A DNA stretch of 64,000 nt from Bryopsis sp. KO-2023. Its lineage: Eukaryota > Chlorophyta > Ulvophyceae > Bryopsidales > Bryopsidaceae. The DNA lies in contig BSYQ01000003.1 of NCBI GenBank assembly GCA_030272585.1, forward strand, positions 8,168,501 to 8,232,500. The letters run 5' to 3'. The notes under the pieces were generated by a model, which was not told the origin of the DNA, ran no database searches, and saw only the letters and a program-made list of their open reading frames with translations. A program made the position numbers and the translations under genes. Of this stretch, positions 1 through 10,231 are shown piece by piece (position 1 is the stretch's first letter; every line of letters starts with the position of its first letter).

Positions 1-417
1 TTGATGTCAGTCATGAAACTACCAGAAGTTCTCAAAGTGAAAGGATCTGAAGTATCAGAGCAGCACCTCCCGCTGAACCACCAGATTCACCCTGAACCAG
101 CGCATTCTTTGTATCTTTTTAGTTACTCAAAAAGTACTGAGAAGAATCTTAGTTTTGCCAAGGATGATGAGGTCTTTTGAATTTTGCTTGCAGGTGTGCT
201 GGGATTGGTGCTTTTATTTTTTGGATTCATCGGGCTCCATTTCTTGGATATGATGCCGAGGGTGGATTGCTGCGGATGTACTTGCCGACGAAAACCATCG
301 GCCAGTAGCTACGGCAAAATACCTAACCCAACTTCCACCCCTACAAAAGCGTCAACCTCTGCCCCATTGATCCCAGACACACCTACCCGGGGTCAAATCG
401 ATACCACCCTGGTTTGA
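1..417 (+). CDS. 3' exons of an unrecognised membrane protein (5' end outside window)
   Basis: An open frame enters at base 1 and runs to a stop at 178-180. A second open segment follows a good acceptor (TTGCTTGCAG ending at 191) and runs to TGA at 415-417. The second segment begins with a strongly hydrophobic stretch (GVLGLVLLFFGFIGLHFL), one probable membrane helix. It is followed by a short Cys-rich motif (DCCGCTC) and a Ser/Thr/Pro-rich polar tail. I read these as the last two exons of one membrane protein; a donor near 135 (A|GTACTG) would join them in frame with a short intron, but this is uncertain. I do not recognise the family. Confidence 0.4.
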
Positions 418-748
418 GAAGGTTGGATTTTTTTTCTAAGGAATGAGATACAGGAACGTGGGCTCGTTTTTTTAGCCCCTTAAATATTCTTTTTCGTTTT
501 TTTTATTTTGATAGTGGGTAGAGAAATGCCAAAGAAAAGCAATCATGAGCTCTCTGGGTGGGGCAACAGTCAAGGCAAAGTCGGGGGGTAGTGGACTGTA
601 TGGTCTGTGCCACCTTGTTCTACTTTTAATTCTCTTTTTTTTTTGCGACAACCATTCGACACCATTCTTAAACATGATTCCAGCCAAGCTTGAGTGAGGC
701 CCGCCAAGATTATTGACTAACACATTGTCTCCCTCATCGTAGCATTAG
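418..748. other. Intergenic stretch, probable convergent 3' ends
   Basis: The stretch is T-rich on the plus strand and lies between the stop of the membrane-protein gene (plus) and the stop of the minus-strand gene ending at 749. It probably holds both 3' untranslated regions. I see no repeat or RNA gene in it. Confidence 0.4.
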
Positions 749-2256
749 TCATGTTTCTGCTGTTCCATCCACAGGTGTCTTTGCTTTGGACCGAATCAGT
801 TTCGGTAGTTCTTGCATGAAAATCTGAAGGAAGGCTTTATGAGTGACAGTTGGCTGGTTGGTTTTGTGAGCATCTTTGGCTCGTAAGGCTGCCCCCGACA
901 GGACCTTCTTTGTCCTGTCTGCAGTATTGGTTGCTTTTTCATGGAAAATTCTCTGGATTTGACCTTGATCCTGCTTGCTGAACCCCAAGGTAGTCGTGAG
1001 CAAATCCTGATCAACCATTAGAAAGGAGCTGTTTCGTTCAAGAAAATTCCTACTCAAAACTTGTTTCCACCAGAACAAGCCCAGAATTAGTGAGTTTAGC
1101 CCATATGTTGCCTGTGTTCAAATCGTCCAAAATTTTGCACTCCAACAAATGTGGTGATTTTGAAACATATGTTTCTCAAAACCTAGAAGATGACCGGGCC
1201 TACCTGCAATTCATCCAGCGTCATTCTGCCTTCCATTTTCGCGAATTCATCGAAAAGGTCGCACAGTGGGTTTTCATCCTCGACCCCATTGGCTTCCTCC
1301 ATTCTGATCAGTTTTCTAATGAACCTATCCCAGCCGGCAACCCATGGAGCTTTATCTGGCAACGGTTTGTAGAGAACATCCCGGGTTGCCCACTCAGGGG
1401 GGCCGTAGGTGTCTAAGTCTTCTCCAGATTCCACCCAATAACTGAATGTCTGTTGGAGGCGCAGTAGTTCCTGGAGAAAGAAAGCACTTTCGATAAGAAA
1501 CTGAACTCTGGTCATTGGAGATTTGGCTTGTTAGATAATAAAGAAGCGAGCAACATGAACCATACCTGTTTCTTGCCTTGTCTGGAACGAACATCCAGCC
1601 TTTCCCCATGACTCATGTTCTTCATATCCTCTGGGGTTTTTCCCAGGAGCTCGAATCCGTCCCCTCCAATGAAGTCGAACTCCAGAAGGGGAGCTGAATT
1701 TTCTGTCGTCAGGAGTGCCCACATGTTTGAATTTTCCTGCACCTGCATTTTTCACTCCATCAAACCAACTTCAATTCATTGCGAGTCAGAAATAGTTTTT
1801 GCATTATTGTGCAAAACTGGCTGGATGACTGTTCTCTTGTTGAATTCCAACTTTACGTGGTGCCTTCAGTGGAGTGGAGTGTTGTTGCCACCACCACCCA
1901 AACAGCAAAACCCAATTGGATAGTCGTTTGTTGTGTCTTCCCCACAATGTAGTTTTTTCCACAAGCACCTGTTTCTTTTTGCCCATCAGCTTGAAATTCC
2001 AAAAGTTGGGAAGTTCAGTTTCTTGTTGTGCATATTGAACCAGTTTCTTGGCTGTTTCCTCGTGAGTGGAATTAGTAAAGTCCAGCACGAAGTGAATGCT
2101 GGCATGCTTCAGATCGAAGATGTTGTCCGGTCCAAGTCGATTCATTAGGCAAGCCTGCTCCAAGCAATTCATCTCATACATGGCCTGCCACCAGTTCTCT
2201 TTGTCCACAGTCCTTCTGAAGAGAATGACAGCCACTTCCACGCGATCAGGGCTTGC
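749..2256 (-). CDS. C-terminal exons of a DUF4476-type/EF-hand-like protein, probably the end of the LRR gene upstream
   Basis: Four phase-0 exons are supported by splice signals: 2256-1969, 1742-1566, 1500-1204 and 1006-749, giving 339 residues and a stop. The first exon carries a repeat of the form 'hydrophobic-LDF...E..AKKLVQYA...N..NFKLMGK' that resembles segments in the minus-strand LRR gene at 4118-8779. The third exon ends in an EF-hand-like stretch (LFDEFAKMEGRMTLDELQ) without a full calcium loop. No in-frame ATG precedes the first exon, which starts exactly at an acceptor (GTTGGACAG|GCA). The exon before it could therefore be 4383-4118, whose donor AACAAG|GTAGTG is also phase 0. That would make this the C-terminus of one large gene with ENH1 nested in the intron. 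I do not know the biochemical function. Confidence 0.6.
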
Positions 2257-2532
2257 CTGTCCAACACACACAGAAGTCACTCAAAGTGAACTGGGGAGGA
2301 AATCAAATTACCAACCACCACACCCAACCAAAAGTCAGTGCAGAAGGAGCGATTTCCGAATTCGAATTTTCGTGCAGCCCGAAATCAAGAAGCCAACTGT
2401 CCAGTCATCACACAGACGGCTGTCGCAAATGCCCGGCGGACGGACGTTGGCTTTGTTGCGTGAGGTCGCGCGTGGAGAGCAGAACCCCCCCTGGCGACAA
2501 CGCGACGATCGTTTCTTATTGAGGGCACCAAG

Positions 2533-3612
2533 ATGAACTCCGTTTTGGCACAAACCAATATCCCCCTCGCAACCGCGGGCCCACGAGTGGCGCGCCACTC
2601 CGTCCACACTGGTGCCCAACGCCCTCTCCGAGGCCAGACCTCTTTCTTTGGAACCCCCAAAGGTCTTTCGTTGAGGTCCAGCCCTAAGACTCAAAAAGTT
2701 TCCACACAGATCGTCGCCGCCGCAGCCAAGGAACTCCAGGTACTGTACTAACTAGCTCGCCGTACATGGACGGTTTCAATCAGTTGGAACAAAAACGATA
2801 GCGAAACTTCTGTGCTTGAGGTGTCTCCTTTTCCTTTTCAGGTGGACGTTGACAAGCCTTTGGGTCTCACTCTCGCCCCCTCGAAATCCGAGGGAGGTGG
2901 ACTCACTGTGAAGGCAGTGAATGGCAATGCTGCTAAAGCTGGTATCAAGACTGGAGATACTGTGATCTACACTTCTTCCTTCTTTGGTGATGAGCTCTGG
3001 CCAGCTGACAACATTGGATTCGCTAGAACCGCAATCTCAAGGGTAAATCCTCATACTAGCCTCACAAGAAGTTTGTGATAATGAAGAAATTCTTGATTGC
3101 TAATACTAAATTCCTGGCGGTTTCCAAAAATATTGTCAAATTCCGTGTGACCCTGGATGTTACTGGATAGTAATGCCCTGCAGTACGTTAATGAGGTTTA
3201 GTTGCAAGAAGATTGCCTCACTTGACGGAAAAACAAAATTTGCTTGCAGGCCCCATCACCCGTGACCATCGTGTATGTCAAGGGTGAAAACAGCGCAATC
3301 AATGTGAAACGCCTCCCCAAAAGGCCAGCCCCTCCAAAATTCGGAAGGAAGCTGACCGCAAGGCAAAGAGAGTTGGCTTCGCACATTTGTGTGGATTGCG
3401 GTTATATCTACGCTGATAAAACCCCCTTTGCTGAGGCTGATCCAGAATACAGGTGCCCACAATGTAATGCCCCCAAAAAGAGGTTTGCTGGGTATGATGT
3501 TGAAACTGGCAGGCAAGTGGGAGGGGCAACCGGTGACGTTGGAACTATTGCTACCGTCATTGGGGGCCTTGTCGGAGTGGCCATTTTGGGTTATCTTGGT
3601 TTGCAGTTTTGA
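2533..3612 (+). CDS. ENH1: Plastid rubredoxin with PDZ domain (ENH1-type)
   Basis: Three exons, 2533-2739, 2842-3042 and 3250-3612, join in phase 0 to encode 256 residues. Residues 1-69 are Ser/Thr/Arg-rich and poor in acidic residues, like a chloroplast transit peptide. Residues about 70-137 form a PDZ-like domain (GLTLAPS...[23 protein letters not shown]). A rubredoxin iron site follows, with CVDC at 183-186 and CPQC at 205-208. The C-terminal 23 residues are a glycine-rich hydrophobic segment that should anchor the protein in the thylakoid membrane. This domain order matches the Arabidopsis rubredoxin-like protein ENH1. The known plant proteins of this type are plastid electron carriers linked to stress and redox balance; the exact partner here is unknown. 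ATG 2533 is the first in-frame Met before the transit-like sequence. Confidence 0.85.
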
Positions 3613-4117
3613 GAGCGCAGCTTGGGGCGAAAACAGAGAATATGATTAATTTCTTTCGGGGTTTTCAGTTTTGAATTGTTTGCTTGCACCATGGGGTTTG
3701 TGGAAAAACCATCATGAAGTGAGTGTAAGGTCGAGAGACAATTATTTTTGTCATGTTTTGGAATTGTGGTCCACTTGCATTGGTTCTTGTTACTTGTGTA
3801 TTGATACAAACCTATGGTTTGGATATTGCACTACCAACCTCACCTGGAATTTTGCAATGGTTTCGATGACTTGGGCTGTCGTTACAAACAAGTTCCAGGC
3901 CTTCTCTCTCAAGTGGCAAATTGCTTCAATCTGTATGTACCCATGCCCTTGGATCCAAGTTTTTGCCTCCGATGGCCTAAGGAGCCCGACCAGCTTTTGG
4001 AGCACCTACCCAGAATGCATGCCACCTATCTAATGTGCATGATGGGACAGGGATAGTTCTGCAGAAAGAAAAACACTCCATTTCTTTGAGTGATTTTTTT
4101 ACATATCGCCTCACTAC
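3613..4117. other. ENH1 3' untranslated region and flanking intron sequence
   Basis: This is T-rich sequence after the ENH1 stop. On the minus strand the exon ending at 4118 can be read through to a stop at 3977. The reading past 4118 (about 47 residues) resembles nothing known to me, and a good donor lies at 4117/4116, so I treat 3977-4117 as probable intron. Confidence 0.4.
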
Positions 4118-7100
4118 CTTGTTCCAGTCTTGGGCACTCATAGGCTCTGCATCATGAGGAACGTGGACTGAGGACACAAAGTCGAGCGAAAGCGTGCCAA
4201 GAGGTGGTGGCCCGCCTCTCAGCAAGGGTGGAGCACCCTGACATATGGGCAATTTGGTCGAGTTCAGATGATCGTGAATCAGGTTTCTGATTGTTGCACC
4301 AGGTGCCTGCTCTCTTGCGATGTCCTTGATCCTGTTGATGATGTATTGGTGTGGAAGTTCAGTCAAGATGAATTCATAGTGTCCTACGAACACAACCAAA
4401 TAAATAAACAGTCGACCAACCAGCCAAACGTAAACCCGCAACAACTTAATTCAGAGAAACAATCGATAAAAAATCGTCCAGCATGCCTGTTGGGTTGTGT
4501 GGAGTGAAGTGTTTGTAGAAACCCAGCTCTCTGCTCAGTTGATGGAGGTCTCGATCACTGAGACAATCGTATATCATTTTCTTGTTTTCCTCCACGTCAA
4601 CAGCTCTGGACATGAAAGCGGCAGCGGCGAACACTTTCGCATCCCCCATGCCAAAATTCACCAGAATCTTTGCGATTTGATCGCACTTGAAGTAATAGTG
4701 GGGACAAACCATTGAGGTCAGGCCCAATTTGTCTGTATCCAGCATCATTTTTTTGCTGAATTGTGGTAGCAAAGGCAAGAGTTGCTTTTCTGTGAAGACT
4801 TTGATGTGAACTGGGTCCATCGTTGTCACAAAATCCGCCACAAGTCGACCGCTATCGGGAAGCCTGAGAAGCAGAACAAGGTTCTGCTTTGACACAAGCA
4901 TTGTGGCGACGTGAGAAGATAAAGATGCAAAGATGTTTCAGTGCGGGCGGGCTTTACAGGAGGTTGAATGCCATACCGATCAGGCCACCCAGCTTTCTTC
5001 GCGCTCTCCACACTCGTGTCACCATGTTTGATGTTCCTCATGAGATTACTTGACGACCTTTGATCCATTTGGCACAGCTGCAGAGCCACAGCCCTTTCTG
5101 CTGGAACGGACAGATTGAGGACGTAGTGATTGTCTGGGGAAGAAATGTCGAAGTTGGAGGCGATGTTGAGTTGAGAATCACTTTGGGGCGATGCGTTCGC
5201 AGTGATACTGCTCTGCGATGGGAAAAATAAAGTCTCAATCGCGGAGGACAAACAATACAAAACAAAACCAACGTGATCGACTTCACCTGCAGTCCCAAGT
5301 ACTTGATGGAGGCATTGCATCCCATGGCCAGCATGAGGTGCCGCGCGCCTCCTTCGCCGACTGGGTTGTTGTCAAGTAGCAATACCTCTAGGACGTTGTT
5401 CATCTAGTATTGACAAAAGCGGCGTCTTTTTAGTTCTATCAAATCCTAAGCATTCGTCACACTCCGAGGACGTTTTTAAAGAACAGAAGCAATTTTTTCT
5501 GGTACCTTCAATCCCTCGGCTATGACAAGGCAGGAATCTGGGCCAGCTCTTGTCGAGCTCATGTCTAGATGCTTCAGGCCGAGATTCACCTGCAGCATCT
5601 CCCCCATAAACATAACTCCCTTGCTTTCAATACCATTCCATGCCAAATTGAGCTGTTGCAACGTAGCATTGCTCTGTAAGCCTCGTGCGAGAGCGCGGGC
5701 GCCATCCTGCTTGATCAGGTTCCACGAGAGATCCAAGTGTAGCAGGGTGTGGTTGAATTCAAAAAGTCTTGCGAAAGCTTTTGCTGTTCCGTCCCCTATC
5801 ATATTGTGAGGGAGTTTCAATGTGTTCAACAGAATGTTCCCCTCCCCAAGCGCCTCAGCAAGAACTTTTCCGCCTTGGTCAGGAATGTTGCATTTGGTGA
5901 GATCGAGAGTGGTCAAGAACTCCCTCCTGAGAAAGAAAAATCCGCGTGCGTTGAAACTGAAACTAATAGTGCATCTCAAATTGGCCACATGTTATACAAC
6001 GTGTCTTCATACTCCAGTGTTTTTCACCTTATCCGTGCTGGGTTCAAACAGTTTGACAACAACAGTGCTCCTGGGAAGCCCAGTGGATTTTCAGCCAAGA
6101 TCAGGTCGTGAAGATTCCCATTCAGTCCTGTTTTCTGTGCTTGGGACGCCTTTATCCTCGCGCTCACATCGTTCAGTTTATTCATCGCGGCATTCAACTT
6201 TTCGAATCCAACTGCTGGCTTAGTAGATACTTCAGCCAACTTTTTCCATTTACTCTTGGAAACCACTTTCACTTCCTTGATTTTTTGCTTTTCTCCATCC
6301 GCCAGGAAGCCACCAGCATGCCCAATTGATGTCAGGATCCCCCGCACAAGCACTCCCAAGCTCTGTCCAACATATTGGTGGTTCACCGAGCCGAATCACA
6401 TGTATTCTTAGGCTACAGCTGGGGAGAAACAAGACCAAAGACATACCTTCCCGTCGATTTGATTTTTGGATATATCAAGTGTGGAAATGACCATGTTGGA
6501 CGATATCGCGCTTGCTACGGCCTGGGATCCTTTTCGTCCAAGGTCGCACCCAGACAGATCACAGTGGGCGTGAAGCAAGTTCTGGAGCACCTTAGTATTG
6601 ACTGTCAGCCCAAGCTCCTTGCATTTTGTGTTGTACACGCCTGAACACAAGAAAGGGAACGAACAATAGATTGGCAGGCTGCTAGACACAGAACTGGTTG
6701 GATTGAATTCCCAGCTTATGCACAATTCTAACCTTGCACAAATCCCAACAGGGTATTGTACTACCAGTAGAAGGATTTATCGTTTAGTTCCTCCTGTGCA
6801 CACCTACCTCTGCAAGGTAGCTCATTAATTAATTATTCGTACCCACATAAATCCCTTACCAGTGCCTTGGTGCACGTTGCGAGAGTGATTTTCGCTCAGC
6901 CAAAGGGCGTGGATGTCCTCGGTGCTCCACACGTCGCCAAACTTCTTTCCCAGCCTTATCTTCGTCATTCGATTCTTCTTTTTTGCCAGTTTGTTCCAAT
7001 TGTTATGAATCTTTCGAACGACGCCCCGCCATTGATCAGTGCTCTTTTGTGACTGCTTCAATGGGCTTGGGGTAGGCAGAGCCATTTGTTCATCATCGGA

Positions 7101-8779
7101 AGATGATGACAAGTCTGGGATGCTTAAGATCGCTGGAAGCTCTATCTTCGGGGATTCGATGTGGTGTTTGGGTGGAGCTGGAGCAACCCACAGGCACAAA
7201 ATGGTTCAATTGTGAAAAAGGAAGGGAGAAAATCTGTTTTACAAGTTCGACATGGATTCCTCTTATCTTGCCTTCATCATCTGGAGGAGATGCTGGTCGC
7301 GTTTCTTCCGTCTCTCTTGAAGGCTCCTTCTGTCTTTGTTGTCTCCACGCCTGAACTCGCCAAACGTGGGATTAAAGAAAACTCACACCACAACGGGTCC
7401 ATACAATAGAATGCGTCCCAAAGCCATCAGATGCACCTGGACGAGAAGATTCCTCTCCTTTTCAACTAGGTTCAGTGTTCTGTTGAGCCTCTCCTCAATT
7501 TCGTAATCGAACTCTCCAGGATCTATTCCAGAGCCTGGGCTTGATCCCCTGTTTCCCCCGACAATGGGGGATTTGGGTGACGTTGGGTTTCGTTGTATTG
7601 TTCTCAGGCCGTGATGTCGTGATCTTGGTGAGAGGTTGGACCTCTACTGCGAAAGCATTAAATTTCATATAAGCTGATGAGTAGTGCCCATACATCTCAG
7701 AAAAATCATGTCTAACTTTACCAATATGGAATTGTGAAGTCTTTTGGCATCCCTGAGCCCCTCCTTCCCAAGCGTTATCTTCTGCATACACTCCTGAACA
7801 TGCCTGACGGCCACAATTTTCTCAGTCAAATTGTATTTAACCCATCACGATCTTGAGTAACAACAACTCGACAGTACATACCTCACGGGTATCATATAGA
7901 GATCCCCACAAGCCGCAGAACACACCATGCTGGGTAAGCTGGTAACTCTTGTTGAAACACTTCCCATCCAATCCTCCACATCAACGTCGGAAGAATCACA
8001 AGCATATCTATCGTCTGTGTGTGATTGGGTAAAATCTGGTACATTCTTTTCTTGTTGTTTCGATGCTTTTGGCACGTTGTTTTCAAACATTTTGCCAGTT
8101 CCGGGAACTTTAATTGGCCTCCGCCGTCTGGATAAGTACTTGTGATGTACCCCATTGGCAGAGCGATGCGGTTGAGCAGGGGAATGCAAAGGCGGAAAAA
8201 GGTTGCCTGGGGATGAAGTTTCTTTTTGAGTTGAAAACACAAACGACACATCGGATTAATATTCGTGACGTCTGTGGTAAGCTACTAAGTTTCTTTTATG
8301 GCCCAAACTAACTCGAAATATTCAAACAGCTGGATTCTTCCAATCTTTCGTGAGCCAGTTTAGGACTGATTTCCGAGTTTCCTTTATTCTAGTGTGAACT
8401 CCGATTACTGCAAGTTCACACTAGACTGCACACTGATTTCTGAATTTATGAGCCGGCGAACAAGCAAACTTTGGCATCTTTTGCAGGCTTGAGCGTATAT
8501 GCACAATCGCGAGCACAACAATTGCACAGCAGCAGTAATGTGCGAAACAGAAACTACACGTAGGCGAACTTCTATTACGGAACGTCACGGCCGATGGTCG
8601 TGTCTCTAGCATGAATGGATAAGTTCTTGCACACCATCACTGTGCTGGCTATTGAAATCGGATTGTGAGTCTTCTGAGGACACTGTAGATAGCCCCGAAC
8701 ACAGTCCCCCTAGCTCATCCGTGTCGAGACGCTCAACATCAGCAATTGTTAAACCGGCGGCGCCGTCCCTGTCTGCCAT
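4118..8779 (-). CDS. Leucine-rich-repeat (ribonuclease-inhibitor type) protein with DUF4476-like modules
   Basis: A multi-exon minus-strand gene. Supported exons: first exon from ATG 8779, about 8206-7882, 7803-7722, 7643-7387, 7350-7272, about 7180-6860, 6640-6447, 6362-6028, 5926-5506, 5403-5287, 5212-4977, 4863-4487 and 4383-4118. Most neighbouring exons agree in phase. The junctions after the first exon and around 7272-7180 are unresolved. The N-terminal third is charged, with a coiled-coil-like stretch (EIEERLNRTLNLVEKERN). The middle has ribonuclease-inhibitor-type LRRs (LDLSWNLIKQDGARALARGL; LNLAWNGIESKGVMFMGEML). The C-terminal part has a helical module resembling DUF4476 (MGDAKVFAAAAFMSRAVD) between 'Y-x-L-x-L..P.ER' repeats. 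LRRs of this type bind proteins, so a scaffold or sensor role is an inference. It probably continues into the exons at 749-2256. Two junctions need GC donors. Confidence 0.65.
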
Positions 8780-9813
8780 TCTGCTTGTTCTCGATAGTCA
8801 ACAGCTAGTCAATCAACACGATGTGCCCTTGGCATGGTAGCGAAGAAGAAATTCATGAGTGACCCCTGGGACATATCTTTGCTGTTTCTGTGGGCTACTT
8901 TCACCTATCTACGCATGTTTGGACCTTTGAACCATGAAGTTCTGTTTCACTGTTGATGCGGTTCATTTTGGTTTCTGATGTTGTCACAGTTTTCCAACAG
9001 CAACTCCAGCAACGATCAGGCTTGCTTCGAGTTGTGGACAACGTCCATATGATACTTGCCGTGATATATATTATTGCTTATCCTATTGATTGCTGTCTGT
9101 CAACAAAAAGAAGAGTGGAGTGGAGGAAATTGAGTAGCATTAAAAAACAGATTAGTTAAATGTGTGGTGGAAGAGGGAAAAAGAAAGCATCGTATTGTGG
9201 TGGGGCCCATAAAAATGGGAGACCAGTACACCAATTACATTAACCTCTGGCAGAGTCCCTTTGAAGACTAACTCAAGACTGTCTTTGTCTTGAGTTATTG
9301 TCCCAAGACACAATAACTCTCCAAAAAAGATATCTCAATTTAGCAGCTTTTGCCACCCACCAAGACTGTTGTGAAAAGGATAAATGGACTGAGATGGAGG
9401 AGGGGAATGAACGTTATTAAGGGGCAGTGGGGAATAGTACGAACAATTTGGGACATGGGATATATCTCGCGACAGTGAGCTCGAAACGGCACGGCGGTTA
9501 TGACTGTAAGCCGTGCCGTTTCAGCTGCAGTTTCAGTTGGCGTTTTTGGCGGGGACGACGAAAGGTCGCGCGCCAGAAACTCCTGGTGCTTAAAAAGACA
9601 GAACACAACCCATGTAAACGAACACATTTACAGCGAGTCGCTAGTGAACAAAGCTTGTACTCGAGAGGTGTTCCAACCGTTAAGAGTGAAACGGCGTCGA
9701 GTGGACGTTCGTAACGGAAAAACAATCAGTGTCGACTGACGAGAGACGTCAGTGAAGTGCGAGATAAGATGAGCGGAGTTATGAGAGCAACACAACAAAG
9801 ACAAATAAAATAT
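8780..9813. other. Intergenic, 5' flank of the LRR gene, with small hairpins
   Basis: There is no convincing coding exon. An interrupted palindrome lies at 9483-9495/9510-9522 (GAAACGGCACGGC with its exact reverse complement, 14-nt loop). A shorter hairpin lies near 9268-9295 (ACTCAAGAC/GTCTTGAGT). The promoter of the minus-strand LRR gene should lie just above 8779. The stretch ends at ATAT 9810-9813, the target duplication of the LTR element. Confidence 0.45.
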
Positions 9814-10069
9814 TGTACAGTTGCACTCATGTTTTCCCAATCCTTGCGTGAAACGAGCTGTGGATCGTTTGAGTCTTTTACACTGTTAGTTTGTTCCGAG
9901 TTCCCTTCCGATAAATACCTTCCCCAGTTTCTGTCAAGCGTCGTTTCACATCCATTCCAGTAACCTAACTTCCTCACATCGATCTAACCCTTCCCTCCTC
10001 TCGATCGTCTAACTTCCTCACAACAATCTAATTCCGATAATCAGACTGTAATCAGACTGTGTGGAACAT
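9814..10069 (-). repeat. Outer LTR (3' LTR of the composite element)
   Basis: Direct repeat partner of 19621-19875, with TG...CA ends. The sequence just inside it (TGGGCCCAAC from 10070) reads on the minus strand as a G-rich tract ending at the LTR, in the position of a polypurine tract. The same TGGGCCCA follows the short LTRs at 17908 and 18749. Confidence 0.8.
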
Positions 10070-10231
10070 GGGCCCAACCTCGCCTGATTTCCACTGTGAG
10101 AGACTCCGAAAGAAAAAAGGGATGACGAGTCATCACTAAAAAAGAAAAGGCTTTTGAAAATTCGGTTGCGTGCAACCCTTGGAGGGGACTGTCTGAGAAC
10201 CCGAAAAAATAAAAAAAATGAGATAGTAGGC

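Noticed and set aside
7892..8251. Alternative ATG-initiated ORF starting MCRLCFQLKKKLH
   Set aside because: It stops before the donor at 7882 and does not splice in frame; the other frame continues into the next exons.
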